A DNA stretch of 35,575 bases, from the NCBI GenBank assembly GCA_035649575.1, contig DASRJH010000053.1, forward strand, positions 1-35,575, in the 5' to 3' direction. The notes beneath the pieces are model-generated. The model ran no database searches. It saw only the letters and a list, made by a program, of their open reading frames with translations, and was not told the DNA's origin. The stretch comes from DASVAL01 sp035649575 (GTDB taxonomy: Bacteria; Planctomycetota; UBA1135; UBA2386). Each line of letters opens with the position of its first letter. The first letter of the stretch is position 1. Made by a program: the position numbers and the translations under genes. Shown here piece by piece: positions 8,066-16,123 of the stretch.

Positions 8066-10405
8066 ATGGCCTCGACCGGTACGCGTCTCGTCCTCGTGCT
8101 GTGCTTGATCGCAGTACTGCTGTTCGCGTGCTGGCCTTGGTTGTTCGCCCCGGATGCGAGCCCCGACGCATCGCCGGCTCCAGTCAAGAACGCCTCTACC
8201 GCAACCTCGCCGATCGAGCGCGCGGCGAACCCGGCCGCGACCGCCGACGCCGCGGCGGAGACGGTCGAACGCGAAGTGGCGCCTGCAACACGAACGGCTG
8301 AGACCGGCTCACTGCTCGTGAAGGTCGTGTGGGGCGACGACAAGAAGCCGGCCGATAGCATCGAGGTCAAGGTCTACCGCAGCGGCGCCGACTCCTTGTT
8401 CGACGAACCGCGCGGACGCAGCGATGCGACGGGCAGCGTGCTGTTCGCGGAACTCGCGCCGGGCAACGTCTACCCGAGTGTCGATCGCGCCGGCCATGGC
8501 GACCACGTAAAGGTGACGATCGTCGCCGGACAGCGCAGCGAGGTGACGCTCGAGGTGAAGATGGGCATGAACGCGAAGGGCCGCGTTGTCGACGGCAGCG
8601 GCGTTGCCGTCGCGGGTGCCGACATCGTGGTGTCGGGTTGGGCCGGCGGGAACACGCTGACGCTCGGTCAGAGCGGTGCCGACGGCACGTTCGAGCTGCG
8701 CGCGGTGGGGACGCACTGTCACATCGGCGCGCGCAAGGAGGGCTTCGTGCCGTCGTCGATGCGCCAGTTCACGGCAGCCGATGGCGCCACGGTCGACTTC
8801 ACGATCGTGCTGACCGGCACTGGCGCTGCGCTCGAAGGCGTCGTGCTCGATCCGCAAGATCGGCCGATCGCAGGCGCCGTCGTGCGGGCCGGCGAACGCG
8901 AACAGAAGAACCACAAGCTGCCCGACGGCGCCAACGCGATGGCCCCGCAGTCCGAGCAATTGCGCACCGACGAGGCGGGGCGATTCCGCTTCACGAGCGT
9001 CGTGCCAGGCCTGGTGCCCGTCTCCGCGTGCGCGCGCGGCCTCGCACCGTGGCATCAGGACGTCGAAGTGCGCGCCGGAAGCCGCGAGTCCCTGACGATC
9101 CGCCTGCAGCCGGGCGTCACGCTGTTCGGCAAGGTCAGCGACGGCGCCGGGAATGCGCTCGCCAAGGTCGAGATCCAGGGCGGCGACTGGGACAAACTCG
9201 GTCGCCGCAGCGTCAGCAGCACCGAGGACGGCACGTATCGCCTCGAGGGGCTCGCCGTGGGCACTTTGAAGATGCAGGCCTCGGATGACAAGCACGGCTC
9301 CACCACCGAGTCGTTCGTCTTCGTCGCCGGCGAGAAGCGACGTTGGGATCCGGTCCTGTCGGCAGGGCTGCAGATCTGCGGCAAGGTCGTCGACGTCGAC
9401 GACAAGCCCGTCAAGGGCGTGATGGTCGAAGCGATGCTCGAACGCGGTACGCGCGACGAGCACTGGTCGGCCTTCGAGAACACCGATGCCCAGGGTCGGT
9501 TCGCGCTGAACAACTGCAAGGAAGGGGAGACGATCCGCGTCTCGTTCCGCCGCAAGAGCATGTTCCCGGAGCTGGTCATGACGGGCGTGCGGCCGAGCGC
9601 CGAGGAACTCGTCGTGCGGCTGCCGAAGGAGGCGTGGGTCTACATCAGGGGCACCGTGCTCGGGCCCGAGGGCGAAGCGCTGCCGAACGTACACGCCTCG
9701 CCTTTCATGAAAGTCGGCCACAGTGGCTCGCCGGCCGAGACCGTCGACGCCAAGACCGGAGCGTTCAACTACGGCCCGTATCCACCCGGCACCTATTCGA
9801 TCCGCTTCGCTGCGGACGGCTACCCGTCGATCCGCCTCGAGGACCGCACGCTCGGCCCCGACGAGGTGTGGGATGTCGGCACCGTGAAGTTCGAACGCGG
9901 CGGCACGCTCGCGGTCCAACTCGTGGCCGCAACGGAACTGCCGGCGAAATGGACACTGACGATCTACGACGAGACGGGCGCGCGCACCGATCAGCTCGAC
10001 ACGAGCAACGGCGCCGGCCGTTCGGGCCCGCTCGTGCCGGGCAACTACGTGCTGCAGGTCGGCGGCGAGAAGTTGGCTTGTAGTTCGCACCCTTTCGAGA
10101 TCCGCGCCGGCCACGAAACGAAACTCGACATTCCGCTCCGGACCGGGATCGCGACGACGATCGACTTCTCGTTCCCACAGGGTGCCGAGCCCCTGCGCAG
10201 CGTGACGCTCGTGCTGCGCGATCCGCAGAATGACGTTGTCTGGCGCGGTCGGGCATGGGGGCGAGATGACAAGGTCGGCGTCTCGCTCGCGCTGCTGCCG
10301 GGCGACTACACGATCGAGGCGACGTGCGAGGACCTGCGCGCGAGCGGCACGATCGCTGTCGCGCCGGGACGCGCAGCGATGACGCTCGAGCTGCGCAAGC
10401 CCTGA
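8066..10405 (+). CDS. Membrane-anchored carboxypeptidase-regulatory-like repeat protein
   Basis: 779 residues. One N-terminal hydrophobic helix (about 7-27, LVLVLCLIAVLLFACWPWLF) lacks a clear cleavage site and is followed by a low-complexity Ala/Pro/Asp linker, so the protein is probably anchored with its body outside the cytoplasm. Five to six beta-sandwich units of the carboxypeptidase-regulatory-like (CarboxypepD_reg) type follow, each starting with a G-x-V-x-D...G-x-x-V/L pattern (AKGRVVDGSGVAVAGADIVV, LEGVVLDPQDRPIAGAVV, LFGKVSDGAGNALAKVEI, ICGKVVDVDDKPVKGVMV, IRGTVLGPEGEALPNVHA). There is no peptidase or other catalytic motif. Architecture and style match the larger protein at 26396-29356. 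The role is unknown; structural or sensory functions are both possible. It is divergent from the kinase gene with a 137-bp shared upstream region. Confidence 0.85.
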   Translation: MASTGTRLVLVLCLIAVLLFACWPWLFAPDASPDASPAPVKNASTATSPIERAANPAATADAAAETVEREVAPATRTAETGSLLVKVVWGDDKKPADSIEVKVYRSGADSLFDEPRGRSDATGSVLFAELAPGNVYPSVDRAGHGDHVKVTIVAGQRSEVTLEVKMGMNAKGRVVDGSGVAVAGADIVVSGWAGGNTLTLGQSGADGTFELRAVGTHCHIGARKEGFVPSSMRQFTAADGATVDFTIVLTGTGAALEGVVLDPQDRPIAGAVVRAGEREQKNHKLPDGANAMAPQSEQLRTDEAGRFRFTSVVPGLVPVSACARGLAPWHQDVEVRAGSRESLTIRLQPGVTLFGKVSDGAGNALAKVEIQGGDWDKLGRRSVSSTEDGTYRLEGLAVGTLKMQASDDKHGSTTESFVFVAGEKRRWDPVLSAGLQICGKVVDVDDKPVKGVMVEAMLERGTRDEHWSAFENTDAQGRFALNNCKEGETIRVSFRRKSMFPELVMTGVRPSAEELVVRLPKEAWVYIRGTVLGPEGEALPNVHASPFMKVGHSGSPAETVDAKTGAFNYGPYPPGTYSIRFAADGYPSIRLEDRTLGPDEVWDVGTVKFERGGTLAVQLVAATELPAKWTLTIYDETGARTDQLDTSNGAGRSGPLVPGNYVLQVGGEKLACSSHPFEIRAGHETKLDIPLRTGIATTIDFSFPQGAEPLRSVTLVLRDPQNDVVWRGRAWGRDDKVGVSLALLPGDYTIEATCEDLRASGTIAVAPGRAAMTLELRKP

Positions 10406-10479
10406 CCCGGCGAGATCGCGGATTTGTCGTCGCGGCACGAGACACTCCCGCTGTCTCGAATCGCGTCGCACGGACCTGA

Positions 10480-10500
10480 CGCCAAGTTGTCACCTTGGCG
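10480..10500. promoter_or_regulatory. Inverted repeat upstream of hsp20
   Basis: CGCCAAG-N7-CTTGGCG is a perfect 7-bp inverted repeat overlapping a palindrome TTGGCGCCAA (10495-10504), about 165-180 bp before the hsp20 start. It is not the CIRCE element. It could be an operator, or a weak terminator of the preceding gene (no T tract). Only the symmetry is observed. Confidence 0.3.
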
Positions 10501-10663
10501 CCAACTCGACATGCGCGGGCACAGGAAGATGCGGCGTCGCACCCTCGCAAACAGCCCGCGCCACGGGAGGGCTTCGCTTCCTACACGCGTCGCTGGAACC
10601 GGCACGGCTGTTGCTTTCGCGGTCGACCCAAACCAACGGACCCCGTACCAACGAGGAACAACC

Positions 10664-11104
10664 ATGCAGAAGACAAACCAAACGACTCTGCCCCAAACAC
10701 GCGATCCCTTCCAGAACCTGTTCCAGCGCCTGTTCGGCGACACTCTGCCGGAGCTCTACGGCCTGGCCGAGACCAACGGTCTGCCGCGCGCCAACATCAG
10801 CGAGACCGAGACTTCGTACGAGCTGTCGTTCGAGCTGCCTGGCGTCGAAGAGAAGGACATCCAGGTGCACATGCAGGACCAGACCCTGACGGTCACCGCA
10901 GAGCGCAAGGACCACCGGGAGACAGAAGGCAAGCGCTGGCATCGCGTCGAACAGCGCTACGGCCAGTTCTCGCGCACGATCTCGCTGCCGCACGATGCAT
11001 CCAACAAGGGCATCGAGGCCGTGTATCGCAAGGGCGTGCTGAACGTCACGGTGCCGAAGGCGCCCGAATCGCGGCCCGCCAAGATCGAGGTTCGCAGCGC
11101 CTGA
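10664..11104 (+). CDS. Small heat shock protein, Hsp20 / alpha-crystallin family
   Basis: 146 residues. ATG 10664 is chosen because GAGGAA lies 5-10 bases upstream and the protein then has the usual length; upstream in-frame codons give unrelated sequence. The alpha-crystallin domain spans about 45-140, with YELSFELPGVEEKDIQVHMQ at its start, the Y-G-x-F-S-R-x-I-x-L-P signature (YGQFSRTISLP) and the KGVLNVTVPK signature near the end. It acts as an ATP-independent holdase chaperone in the cytoplasm. It is convergent with the sigma-54 activator gene, with a strong hairpin between them. No CIRCE or ROSE element was recognised. Confidence 0.95.
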   Translation: MQKTNQTTLPQTRDPFQNLFQRLFGDTLPELYGLAETNGLPRANISETETSYELSFELPGVEEKDIQVHMQDQTLTVTAERKDHRETEGKRWHRVEQRYGQFSRTISLPHDASNKGIEAVYRKGVLNVTVPKAPESRPAKIEVRSA

Positions 11105-11113
11105 TCGCGAACG

Positions 11114-11148
11114 CGGCGGTGACGCTGGCTTGAGCCACGTCACCGCCG
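11114..11148. terminator. Bidirectional hairpin between convergent genes
   Basis: An 11-bp perfect stem (CGGCGGTGACG / CGTCACCGCCG) encloses an inner TGGC-TTGA-GCCA hairpin. It sits between the stop codons of hsp20 (ends 11104) and the minus-strand activator gene (ends 11156). There is no long T tract on either side, so it could terminate poorly or protect 3' ends. Confidence 0.6.
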
Positions 11149-11155
11149 TCGCACT

Positions 11156-12727
11156 CTACGGTTTCTGCCGCAGCCGCGCGGCGAACGCCGCTTCGACGTG
11201 ACGCTTGACGGTGCGGCGGTCGAGGTCGAGCCGGCGCGCGGTGGCCTCGAGGTTCTGGTCTTCGTCGAGATAGACGAGCGTCGTGTACCGGCGCAGCAAC
11301 TCCCCGGCGTCGAGCGAACACGACCGCACGGCCTGCGCGAGCTCGGCCCTCGGATCTTCGCCCGTGATCGTCGCGCTGCGGCGCGGGTGATAGGCATGCC
11401 GCAACAGCACGTTGCGCAGGCACTGTTCGAGCTCTCGCACGTTGCCGGGCCACGCGTAGTCGGCGCCGAGCTGCTGCAGCACGAACTGCTCGACCTCGGC
11501 GGCCAGCGCCTCGGCGCCCTGGCCGAGCTCGCGGCGCGCCAGGAACAGCAGCAGGTGGCGCAGTTCGGCCGGGTCGTCGGAAAGGCGCTCGCGCAGCGAC
11601 GGCATCTCGACCACGTCGCCGCACAGGCGGTAGTAGAGGTCGGCGCGAAACTCGCGACTCTCGATCGCGGCGCCGAGGTCGCGGTTCGTGGCGGCGATGA
11701 TCTTGCCCTGGAACTTCCTGGCCTTGGTGTCGCCGGCGCGTTGGAAGGTGCGGTTCTGCAGCACGTGCAGCAGCTTCACCTGGATCGCGGGATCGAGGTC
11801 GCCGATCTCATCGAGGAACACCGTGCCGAGCGGCGGACATGTCTCGAAGTAGCCCGGTCGATCGGCGATCGCACCCGTGAAGGCCCCGCGCTTGTGGCCG
11901 AACAGCTCCGACTCGATCAGCGTCGGCGCGAGCGCGGTCAGGTTCAGACCCTGGAACGAGCCGTAGAAGTCCTCGGCGAACTCGAGGGCCTGGGCGCGGA
12001 ACGGGATGTAGCGCGCAAAGCCGATCGCGCGCGCGACGAGCTCCTTGCCGGTGCCAGACGGTCCGACGATCAGCGTCGCGAAGTCCGCCATGCGGGCGTG
12101 CAGCGTCCTCCGGTAGCGACGCAGGTCGTGGCTGAAGATCGACTGCCAGACGGCAGCACGCAGCCGCGCTGTCGGTCCCGAGGTACCTACCAGGTTGTAG
12201 AAGATGTGGTGGAAGGCGCGGCGGATCTGGTAGTAGCACGCGAACACGTGCGGGAGCTCGTGCAGCGCCGGCAGGTCGCGGCCCGGAAGGTCGAGCAAGT
12301 GCTGCGCGTCGCGGCGGAAGCCCTCGTAGAAGGCTGCTCGCGTCGAGCGCGCGCCCGTCGCGGCGAGGGCCTTGCCGATCAGCTCGGCGAACGCCGCGCT
12401 GTTGCGGTAGTAGAGCACGAACAGCACGAGCTCTTCGTAGAGCTGCAGCTCGTCGGCGTCGGCCGGCACGTCGCCGTCGAGCAGGCGTTCGCGCAGCCCC
12501 GCCGCCAGTGTTTCGGCCCGCGCACAGATCGCGGCGACGTTGGGATCGTCCTGCTCGAGCCCCGGCGAGAGGTTCCACGCCAGCGCGGTCTTCGTGTAGT
12601 CCTCGCCGAGCAGAAGGCGCTCGCAGTCGATGCGTTCGGGCAGGAACGGGTTGCAGTAGGAGAGCTTCGCCACGGCCTGCAGCGTGCGTCGCTCGCCCGG
12701 CCTCAGGAGTCTGTTCGTACCTGTCAT
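11156..12727 (-). CDS. Sigma-54-dependent transcriptional activator (AAA+, Fis-type HTH)
   Basis: 523 residues. Residues 1-200 are a helical N-terminal domain that I do not recognise; it is neither a receiver nor an obvious PAS/GAF/FHA domain. The central AAA+ domain has Walker A GPSGTGKE (222-229), the GAFTGA loop that contacts sigma-54 (281-286), Walker B VFLDEIGD (303-310), ATNRD and an arginine-finger region RADLYYRL (361-368). The C-terminus (about 490-515, NLEATARRLDLDRRTVKRHVE) is a Fis-like helix-turn-helix. It should open sigma-54 promoters from an upstream site in response to a signal read by the N-terminal domain. A matching -24/-12 sequence and an inverted repeat lie in the divergent intergenic region, so the VIT/vWA-rhombosortase operon is the likely target. 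The start is ATG 12727. Confidence 0.93.
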   Translation of the reverse strand: MTGTNRLLRPGERRTLQAVAKLSYCNPFLPERIDCERLLLGEDYTKTALAWNLSPGLEQDDPNVAAICARAETLAAGLRERLLDGDVPADADELQLYEELVLFVLYYRNSAAFAELIGKALAATGARSTRAAFYEGFRRDAQHLLDLPGRDLPALHELPHVFACYYQIRRAFHHIFYNLVGTSGPTARLRAAVWQSIFSHDLRRYRRTLHARMADFATLIVGPSGTGKELVARAIGFARYIPFRAQALEFAEDFYGSFQGLNLTALAPTLIESELFGHKRGAFTGAIADRPGYFETCPPLGTVFLDEIGDLDPAIQVKLLHVLQNRTFQRAGDTKARKFQGKIIAATNRDLGAAIESREFRADLYYRLCGDVVEMPSLRERLSDDPAELRHLLLFLARRELGQGAEALAAEVEQFVLQQLGADYAWPGNVRELEQCLRNVLLRHAYHPRRSATITGEDPRAELAQAVRSCSLDAGELLRRYTTLVYLDEDQNLEATARRLDLDRRTVKRHVEAAFAARLRQKP

Positions 12728-12740
12728 GAAGTGTCAGGCA

Positions 12741-12759
12741 CCATACAGAGGATGTATGG
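12741..12759. promoter_or_regulatory. Candidate activator-binding inverted repeat
   Basis: CCATACA-gagga-TGTATGG is a perfect 7-bp inverted repeat with a 5-bp spacer. It starts 14 bp upstream of the activator gene and lies about 98 bp upstream of the candidate -24 element, in the range of enhancer sites for sigma-54 activators. A further CCATAC half-site occurs at 12832-12837. The function is inferred. Confidence 0.45.
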
Positions 12760-12856
12760 CTTCGTCCTTGGTTCCCCGTCCCGCCCTCCGCGGACGATCT
12801 GGCCTAAGTGCCAACAGAGAAACAGGTAGAGCCATACGCAATCGGATCCTGCGCGA

Positions 12857-12871
12857 CGGCACGAGCTTCGC
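12857..12871 (+). promoter_or_regulatory. Candidate sigma-54 (-24/-12) promoter
   Basis: CGGCACGAGCTTCGC matches the consensus TGGCACG-N4-TTGC except at the first base and the second T of TTGC, with the invariant GG (12858-12859) and GC (12870-12871) at the correct 10-bp separation. Initiation about 12 bases further on would leave a leader of roughly 54 bases before the VIT/vWA start at 12937. A sigma-54 activator gene is divergently transcribed next to it. Confidence 0.55.
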
Positions 12872-12936
12872 CTAGCCGCGACAACGCGCGCGGACACCTC
12901 GTCTGCGGCGTTGCCACACGAAAACCGGAGCCACTC

Positions 12937-15039
12937 ATGTCATTGCCTTCCCACTTCCTCGCCCTCGGTTTCACCGCCGCCTTGTCGGCGTTTGCCGCAA
13001 TCCCCGCCGAACCAAAGCACGCGCCCGATCCCGGTGGTGTGCTGGTTGCGCAAGGCCCACTCGGCGGTCTGCTCGACATCGTCGAGCACAGCGTGCGCGT
13101 GACCGTGCACGACGGCGTCGCGGTCACGCACGTCGATCAGGTCTTCCTGAACACCGAGGATCGCGTCGTCGAGGCGCTCTACCTGTTCCCGGTGCCGCGC
13201 GGCGCCTCGGTCGCCAACTTCAGCATGTGGATCAACGGCAAGGAGATGGTCGGCGAGGTCGTCGAGAAGCAGCGCGCGCGGCAGATCTACGACAGCTACA
13301 AGCGGCAGCAGCGCGACCCGGGACTGCTCGAGCAGACCGACTTCAAGACGTTCGAGATGCGCATCTTCCCGATCCCAGCGCGAGCACAGCAGCGGGTGTC
13401 GCTGACCTACTACCAGGAACTCGACTTCGACAACGACCAGGCGACCTACGTCTACCCACTGGCGACCAGCCCGCGGCCCGGTCTCGTCGAGCGCGTCAAG
13501 GGCAAGTTCGCGATCACTTTCGAGGTGCTGTCCGACGCGCCGATCGCCGCGTTCGAGAGCCCGAGCCACCGCGACGCGTTCGTGGTCGCCAAGCACTCGC
13601 CCAAGTACTTCGAAGCCGCGCTCGAGGCGACCGGCGGCGACCTCGGCCGCGACGTCGTGCTGACCTACCGCGTCGAGCAGCCGAGCACCGACATCGGCAT
13701 CCTCGCCTCGCAGCCAGGCGGAGAAGACGGCTACTTCGCGCTGACGCTGACCGCCGGCGACGAGCTCGCGCAGCCCGAGCAGGGCACCGACTACGTGTTC
13801 CTGCTCGACATCTCGGGCTCGATGGCCGACGACGGCAAGCTGTCGCTGTCCAAGCACTCGATCGACGCGTTCGTCGAGGCGCTCGAACCCGCCGACCGCT
13901 TCGAGGTCATGACCTTCAACGTCAAGCCATCGAAGCTCTTTGCCGAGCTCGCAGCGGCGACCCCCGAAACGCGGCAGCGGGCATCGCGCTTCCTGGCCTC
14001 GCAGGAGGCGCGCGGCGGCACGCGGTTGCGACCCGCGATGGCAGAGGCGTATCGCTATGGCGACCCCGACCGCGTGCTGAACGTCGTCGTGTTGTCGGAT
14101 GGCATGACCGAGCAGGGCGAACGGCAGGAGCTCATGGAGTTGATCCGCGCGCGGCCCGGACACGCCCGCGTGTTCTGCATCGGCGTCGGCAACGACGTCG
14201 AGCGGCCGCTGCTGCAACGCGTCGCGGACTCGGCCGGCGGCTTCGCGGCCTTCGTGTCGCAGCAGGACGACTTCGCGCGCCAGGCCGCGGCGTTCCGGCG
14301 CAAGGTGGCGCGCCCGGCAGCCAGCAACGTGAAGCTGCTGTTCGCGGGCGCCGACGTCTACGACCTCGAGCCGCAGCAGCTGCCGGACCTGTTCCACGGC
14401 ATGCCGCTGCGCGTCTACGGCCGTTTCAAGCACGGCGGCCCGGGCAAGGTGACGCTCGCGGCGACCGTCAACGGCCGCGACTTCCAGCGCGACTTCGACC
14501 TCGATCTGCCGAAGAGCGAGGGCGGCGATCCGCGCGTCGAGCGAATGTGGGCCTGGCACCGCATCGAGCGCCTGCGGCACCTCGAACCGGCGCCCACGGA
14601 CGAGATCGTGAGGCTCGGCGAGGGCTACTCGATCGCGACCGAGTGGACGTCGTTCCTCGTGCTCGAGAACGACGCCGAGTACAAGCGCTGGCAGATCCAG
14701 CGGCGCAACCAGCTGCGCTTCGAACGCGACCAACGCGTCGACGCGGCGCTGAGCCAGCAGCTCGCGTCGCTGCGCGACAAGGTGATCCCTGGGCTCGGGC
14801 CCGAGGGCGCTGCCGCAGAACCCGCCCAGCAGCCGGCGGCGCCCGCGGGCTGGCAACCACAGACACAACCTGCCGGGCAGCCGGCCAACCCGCGGGCCGA
14901 CCCGCGGGCCGACCAGCCGCGGCGCGCGCGGCCTGCCCCAGGCGGGGGCGGGGGCATCGGCGCGTTCGATCCACTGACGGCGGTCCTCGCGGCAGCCCTG
15001 GCCTTGCTGGCCCTGGTCTCGTTGCGACGCCGGTCATGA
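12937..15039 (+). CDS. VIT and von Willebrand A domain protein with GlyGly-CTERM-like tail
   Basis: 700 residues. ATG 12937 has GGAG six bases upstream and starts a signal peptide (FLALGFTAALSAFAAIPA). A VIT (inter-alpha-trypsin) domain covers about 30-165, including VDQVFLNTEDRVVEALYLFPVP and an ...KQRARQIYDSYKRQ stretch. A vWA domain covers about 285-460 with an intact MIDAS motif DISGS (Asp291, Ser293, Ser295). A Pro/Gln/Arg-rich linker leads to GGGGGIGAFDP (669-679), a hydrophobic helix and RRRS at the very end. That tripartite tail fits the GlyGly-CTERM sorting signal processed by rhombosortases. The next gene is such a protease and overlaps this one by four bases. The protein is likely secreted and processed at the membrane for surface attachment or release; its ligand is unknown. 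Confidence 0.88.
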   Translation: MSLPSHFLALGFTAALSAFAAIPAEPKHAPDPGGVLVAQGPLGGLLDIVEHSVRVTVHDGVAVTHVDQVFLNTEDRVVEALYLFPVPRGASVANFSMWINGKEMVGEVVEKQRARQIYDSYKRQQRDPGLLEQTDFKTFEMRIFPIPARAQQRVSLTYYQELDFDNDQATYVYPLATSPRPGLVERVKGKFAITFEVLSDAPIAAFESPSHRDAFVVAKHSPKYFEAALEATGGDLGRDVVLTYRVEQPSTDIGILASQPGGEDGYFALTLTAGDELAQPEQGTDYVFLLDISGSMADDGKLSLSKHSIDAFVEALEPADRFEVMTFNVKPSKLFAELAAATPETRQRASRFLASQEARGGTRLRPAMAEAYRYGDPDRVLNVVVLSDGMTEQGERQELMELIRARPGHARVFCIGVGNDVERPLLQRVADSAGGFAAFVSQQDDFARQAAAFRRKVARPAASNVKLLFAGADVYDLEPQQLPDLFHGMPLRVYGRFKHGGPGKVTLAATVNGRDFQRDFDLDLPKSEGGDPRVERMWAWHRIERLRHLEPAPTDEIVRLGEGYSIATEWTSFLVLENDAEYKRWQIQRRNQLRFERDQRVDAALSQQLASLRDKVIPGLGPEGAAAEPAQQPAAPAGWQPQTQPAGQPANPRADPRADQPRRARPAPGGGGGIGAFDPLTAVLAAALALLALVSLRRRS

Positions 15040-15656
15040 TGACCTTGCCGGGAATCGCGATGCGGAGCGGGCGGTGGCCGCTGGTCACGTTTGCGCTCGC
15101 AGCGATCGCCGGCCTCGTTGCCGTGGCGCCCGAGCTGCAACCGCACCTCGTCGGTGCGCGCGCAGCGGTCGCCGCCGGTGAAGCCTGGCGGCTCGTCACC
15201 GCGCACTTCGTCCACGCCTCCTCGAGCCACTTCGCCTGGGACCTCGCTGCCTTCGCCGTACTCGGCGTCCTGTGTGAACGCGCTGGCCGCACGCGGTTCG
15301 TCGCGTGCCTCTGCACGAGTGCTCTGCTGATCCCGGCCGGGCTGTGGCTCTGGCAACCGTCGCTGTCGAGCTATTGCGGTCTGTCCGGCATGGACTCGGC
15401 GCTGTTCGCGCTGCTCGTCGCCGACGTGCTGCGGCGCGCGGCCGCAGCACGGCAGCCCGGCCTGGTCGTCGCGGCGAGCCTCGTCGCGGCGGGCTTCGTC
15501 GCCAAGATCGGCTATGAGTTCACGACCGCGAGCACGGTGTTCGTCGAGGCCGCGGGCGTGCCAGTGCCGCTCGCGCACGTGATCGGCGCCGTCGTAGGGC
15601 TCCTGTGCGGACGCGCCGCATCGGCCCCTGGCCAACGTCAGCGTGCGGGACAGTGA
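15036..15656 (+). CDS. Rhombosortase-type rhomboid intramembrane serine protease
   Basis: 206 residues with about six transmembrane segments. The catalytic Ser117 is in CGLSGMDSALF (the G-L-S-G form seen in rhombosortases), and the catalytic His181 is in HVIGAVVGL. The N-terminal TAHFVHASSSHFAWDLAAF corresponds to the conserved rhomboid segment with His and Asp. The compact size fits the rhomboid-family GlyGly-CTERM protease group (rrtA-like). The start codon (ATGATGA) overlaps the stop of the VIT/vWA gene, whose tail has the cognate signal, so a dedicated enzyme-substrate pair is likely. In well-studied rhombosortases a His often follows the GLSG motif by a few residues; here that region reads MDSA. 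The inner-membrane location is inferred from the topology. Confidence 0.85.
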   Translation: MMTLPGIAMRSGRWPLVTFALAAIAGLVAVAPELQPHLVGARAAVAAGEAWRLVTAHFVHASSSHFAWDLAAFAVLGVLCERAGRTRFVACLCTSALLIPAGLWLWQPSLSSYCGLSGMDSALFALLVADVLRRAAAARQPGLVVAASLVAAGFVAKIGYEFTTASTVFVEAAGVPVPLAHVIGAVVGLLCGRAASAPGQRQRAGQ

Positions 15657-16123
15657 CGCACCGCGACAAAGGACGCCGCCGCACGACCGATCGCCACATT
15701 CTGCGGAAATCCGCCGATCCACTGTCACGGTCGCCGCCATTTGGCCCTTGTTCCTGTGTCGCTGCCGTGGCGCGAAGCCACGGACGAAGCCTACGCAACC
15801 GGAGGCCATGTGCCGGCCGGTCGACTTCGGGAACCTGCGGGAGCCGGGCCGTCCGGCTGCATGCCGGACGGCCCGTTTTTCATCGCCTCCAACTGACGAG
15901 GTCGTCGCCAACGAATGAGACAGCTTCCGGCGCCGCAGGCGGCCACGGGGAAACGGAGGAATCGGATGTGGGCCGGACAGCGATGACGCCGACCTGCAGG
16001 CCGGCCCGGGGCGTCCGTTCCGTTGCGAACTTGTTGTGGCATTCGCGGCTGGACGCTCACTACCGTTGGCCGCGTTCCGTCCTCCCTCGTCGAGTCCCAC
16101 CTCCCTCTTCCAGGAGTCTGTTC
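15657..16123. other. Intergenic region with structured RNA potential
   Basis: No convincing protein gene is present. It holds a hairpin CCGTGGC-gcga-aGCCACGG (about 15767-15784), a stretch with further short inverted repeats, and a strong terminator (15846-15880). The region from about 15765 to 15880 could be a small RNA or leader ending at that terminator. I compared it mentally with c-di-GMP, cobalamin, SAM/SAH and fluoride riboswitch cores and saw no match. From 15881 to 16123 I see only the ribosome-binding site of the porin gene (CAGGAG, 16111-16116). Confidence 0.4.
15846..15880 (+). terminator. Rho-independent terminator
   Basis: A perfect 12-bp GC-rich stem (GGGCCGTCCGGC / GCCGGACGGCCC) with a five-base loop TGCAT is followed by GTTTTT. 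It lies 190 bp after the rhombosortase stop and 244 bp before the porin start. It would end the sigma-54 operon, or terminate or attenuate a leader RNA upstream of the porin gene. Confidence 0.85.

Noticed and set aside
10406..10663. CIRCE or sigma-32 type heat-shock promoter for hsp20
   Set aside because: No TTAGCACTC-N9-GAGTGCTAA and no convincing CTTGAA/CCCCAT pair were seen; only unrelated inverted repeats are present.
15765..15850. Possible c-di-GMP (GEMM), cobalamin or other known riboswitch before the porin gene
   Set aside because: None of the conserved core sequences of these classes could be lined up; kept only as an unclassified structured region.
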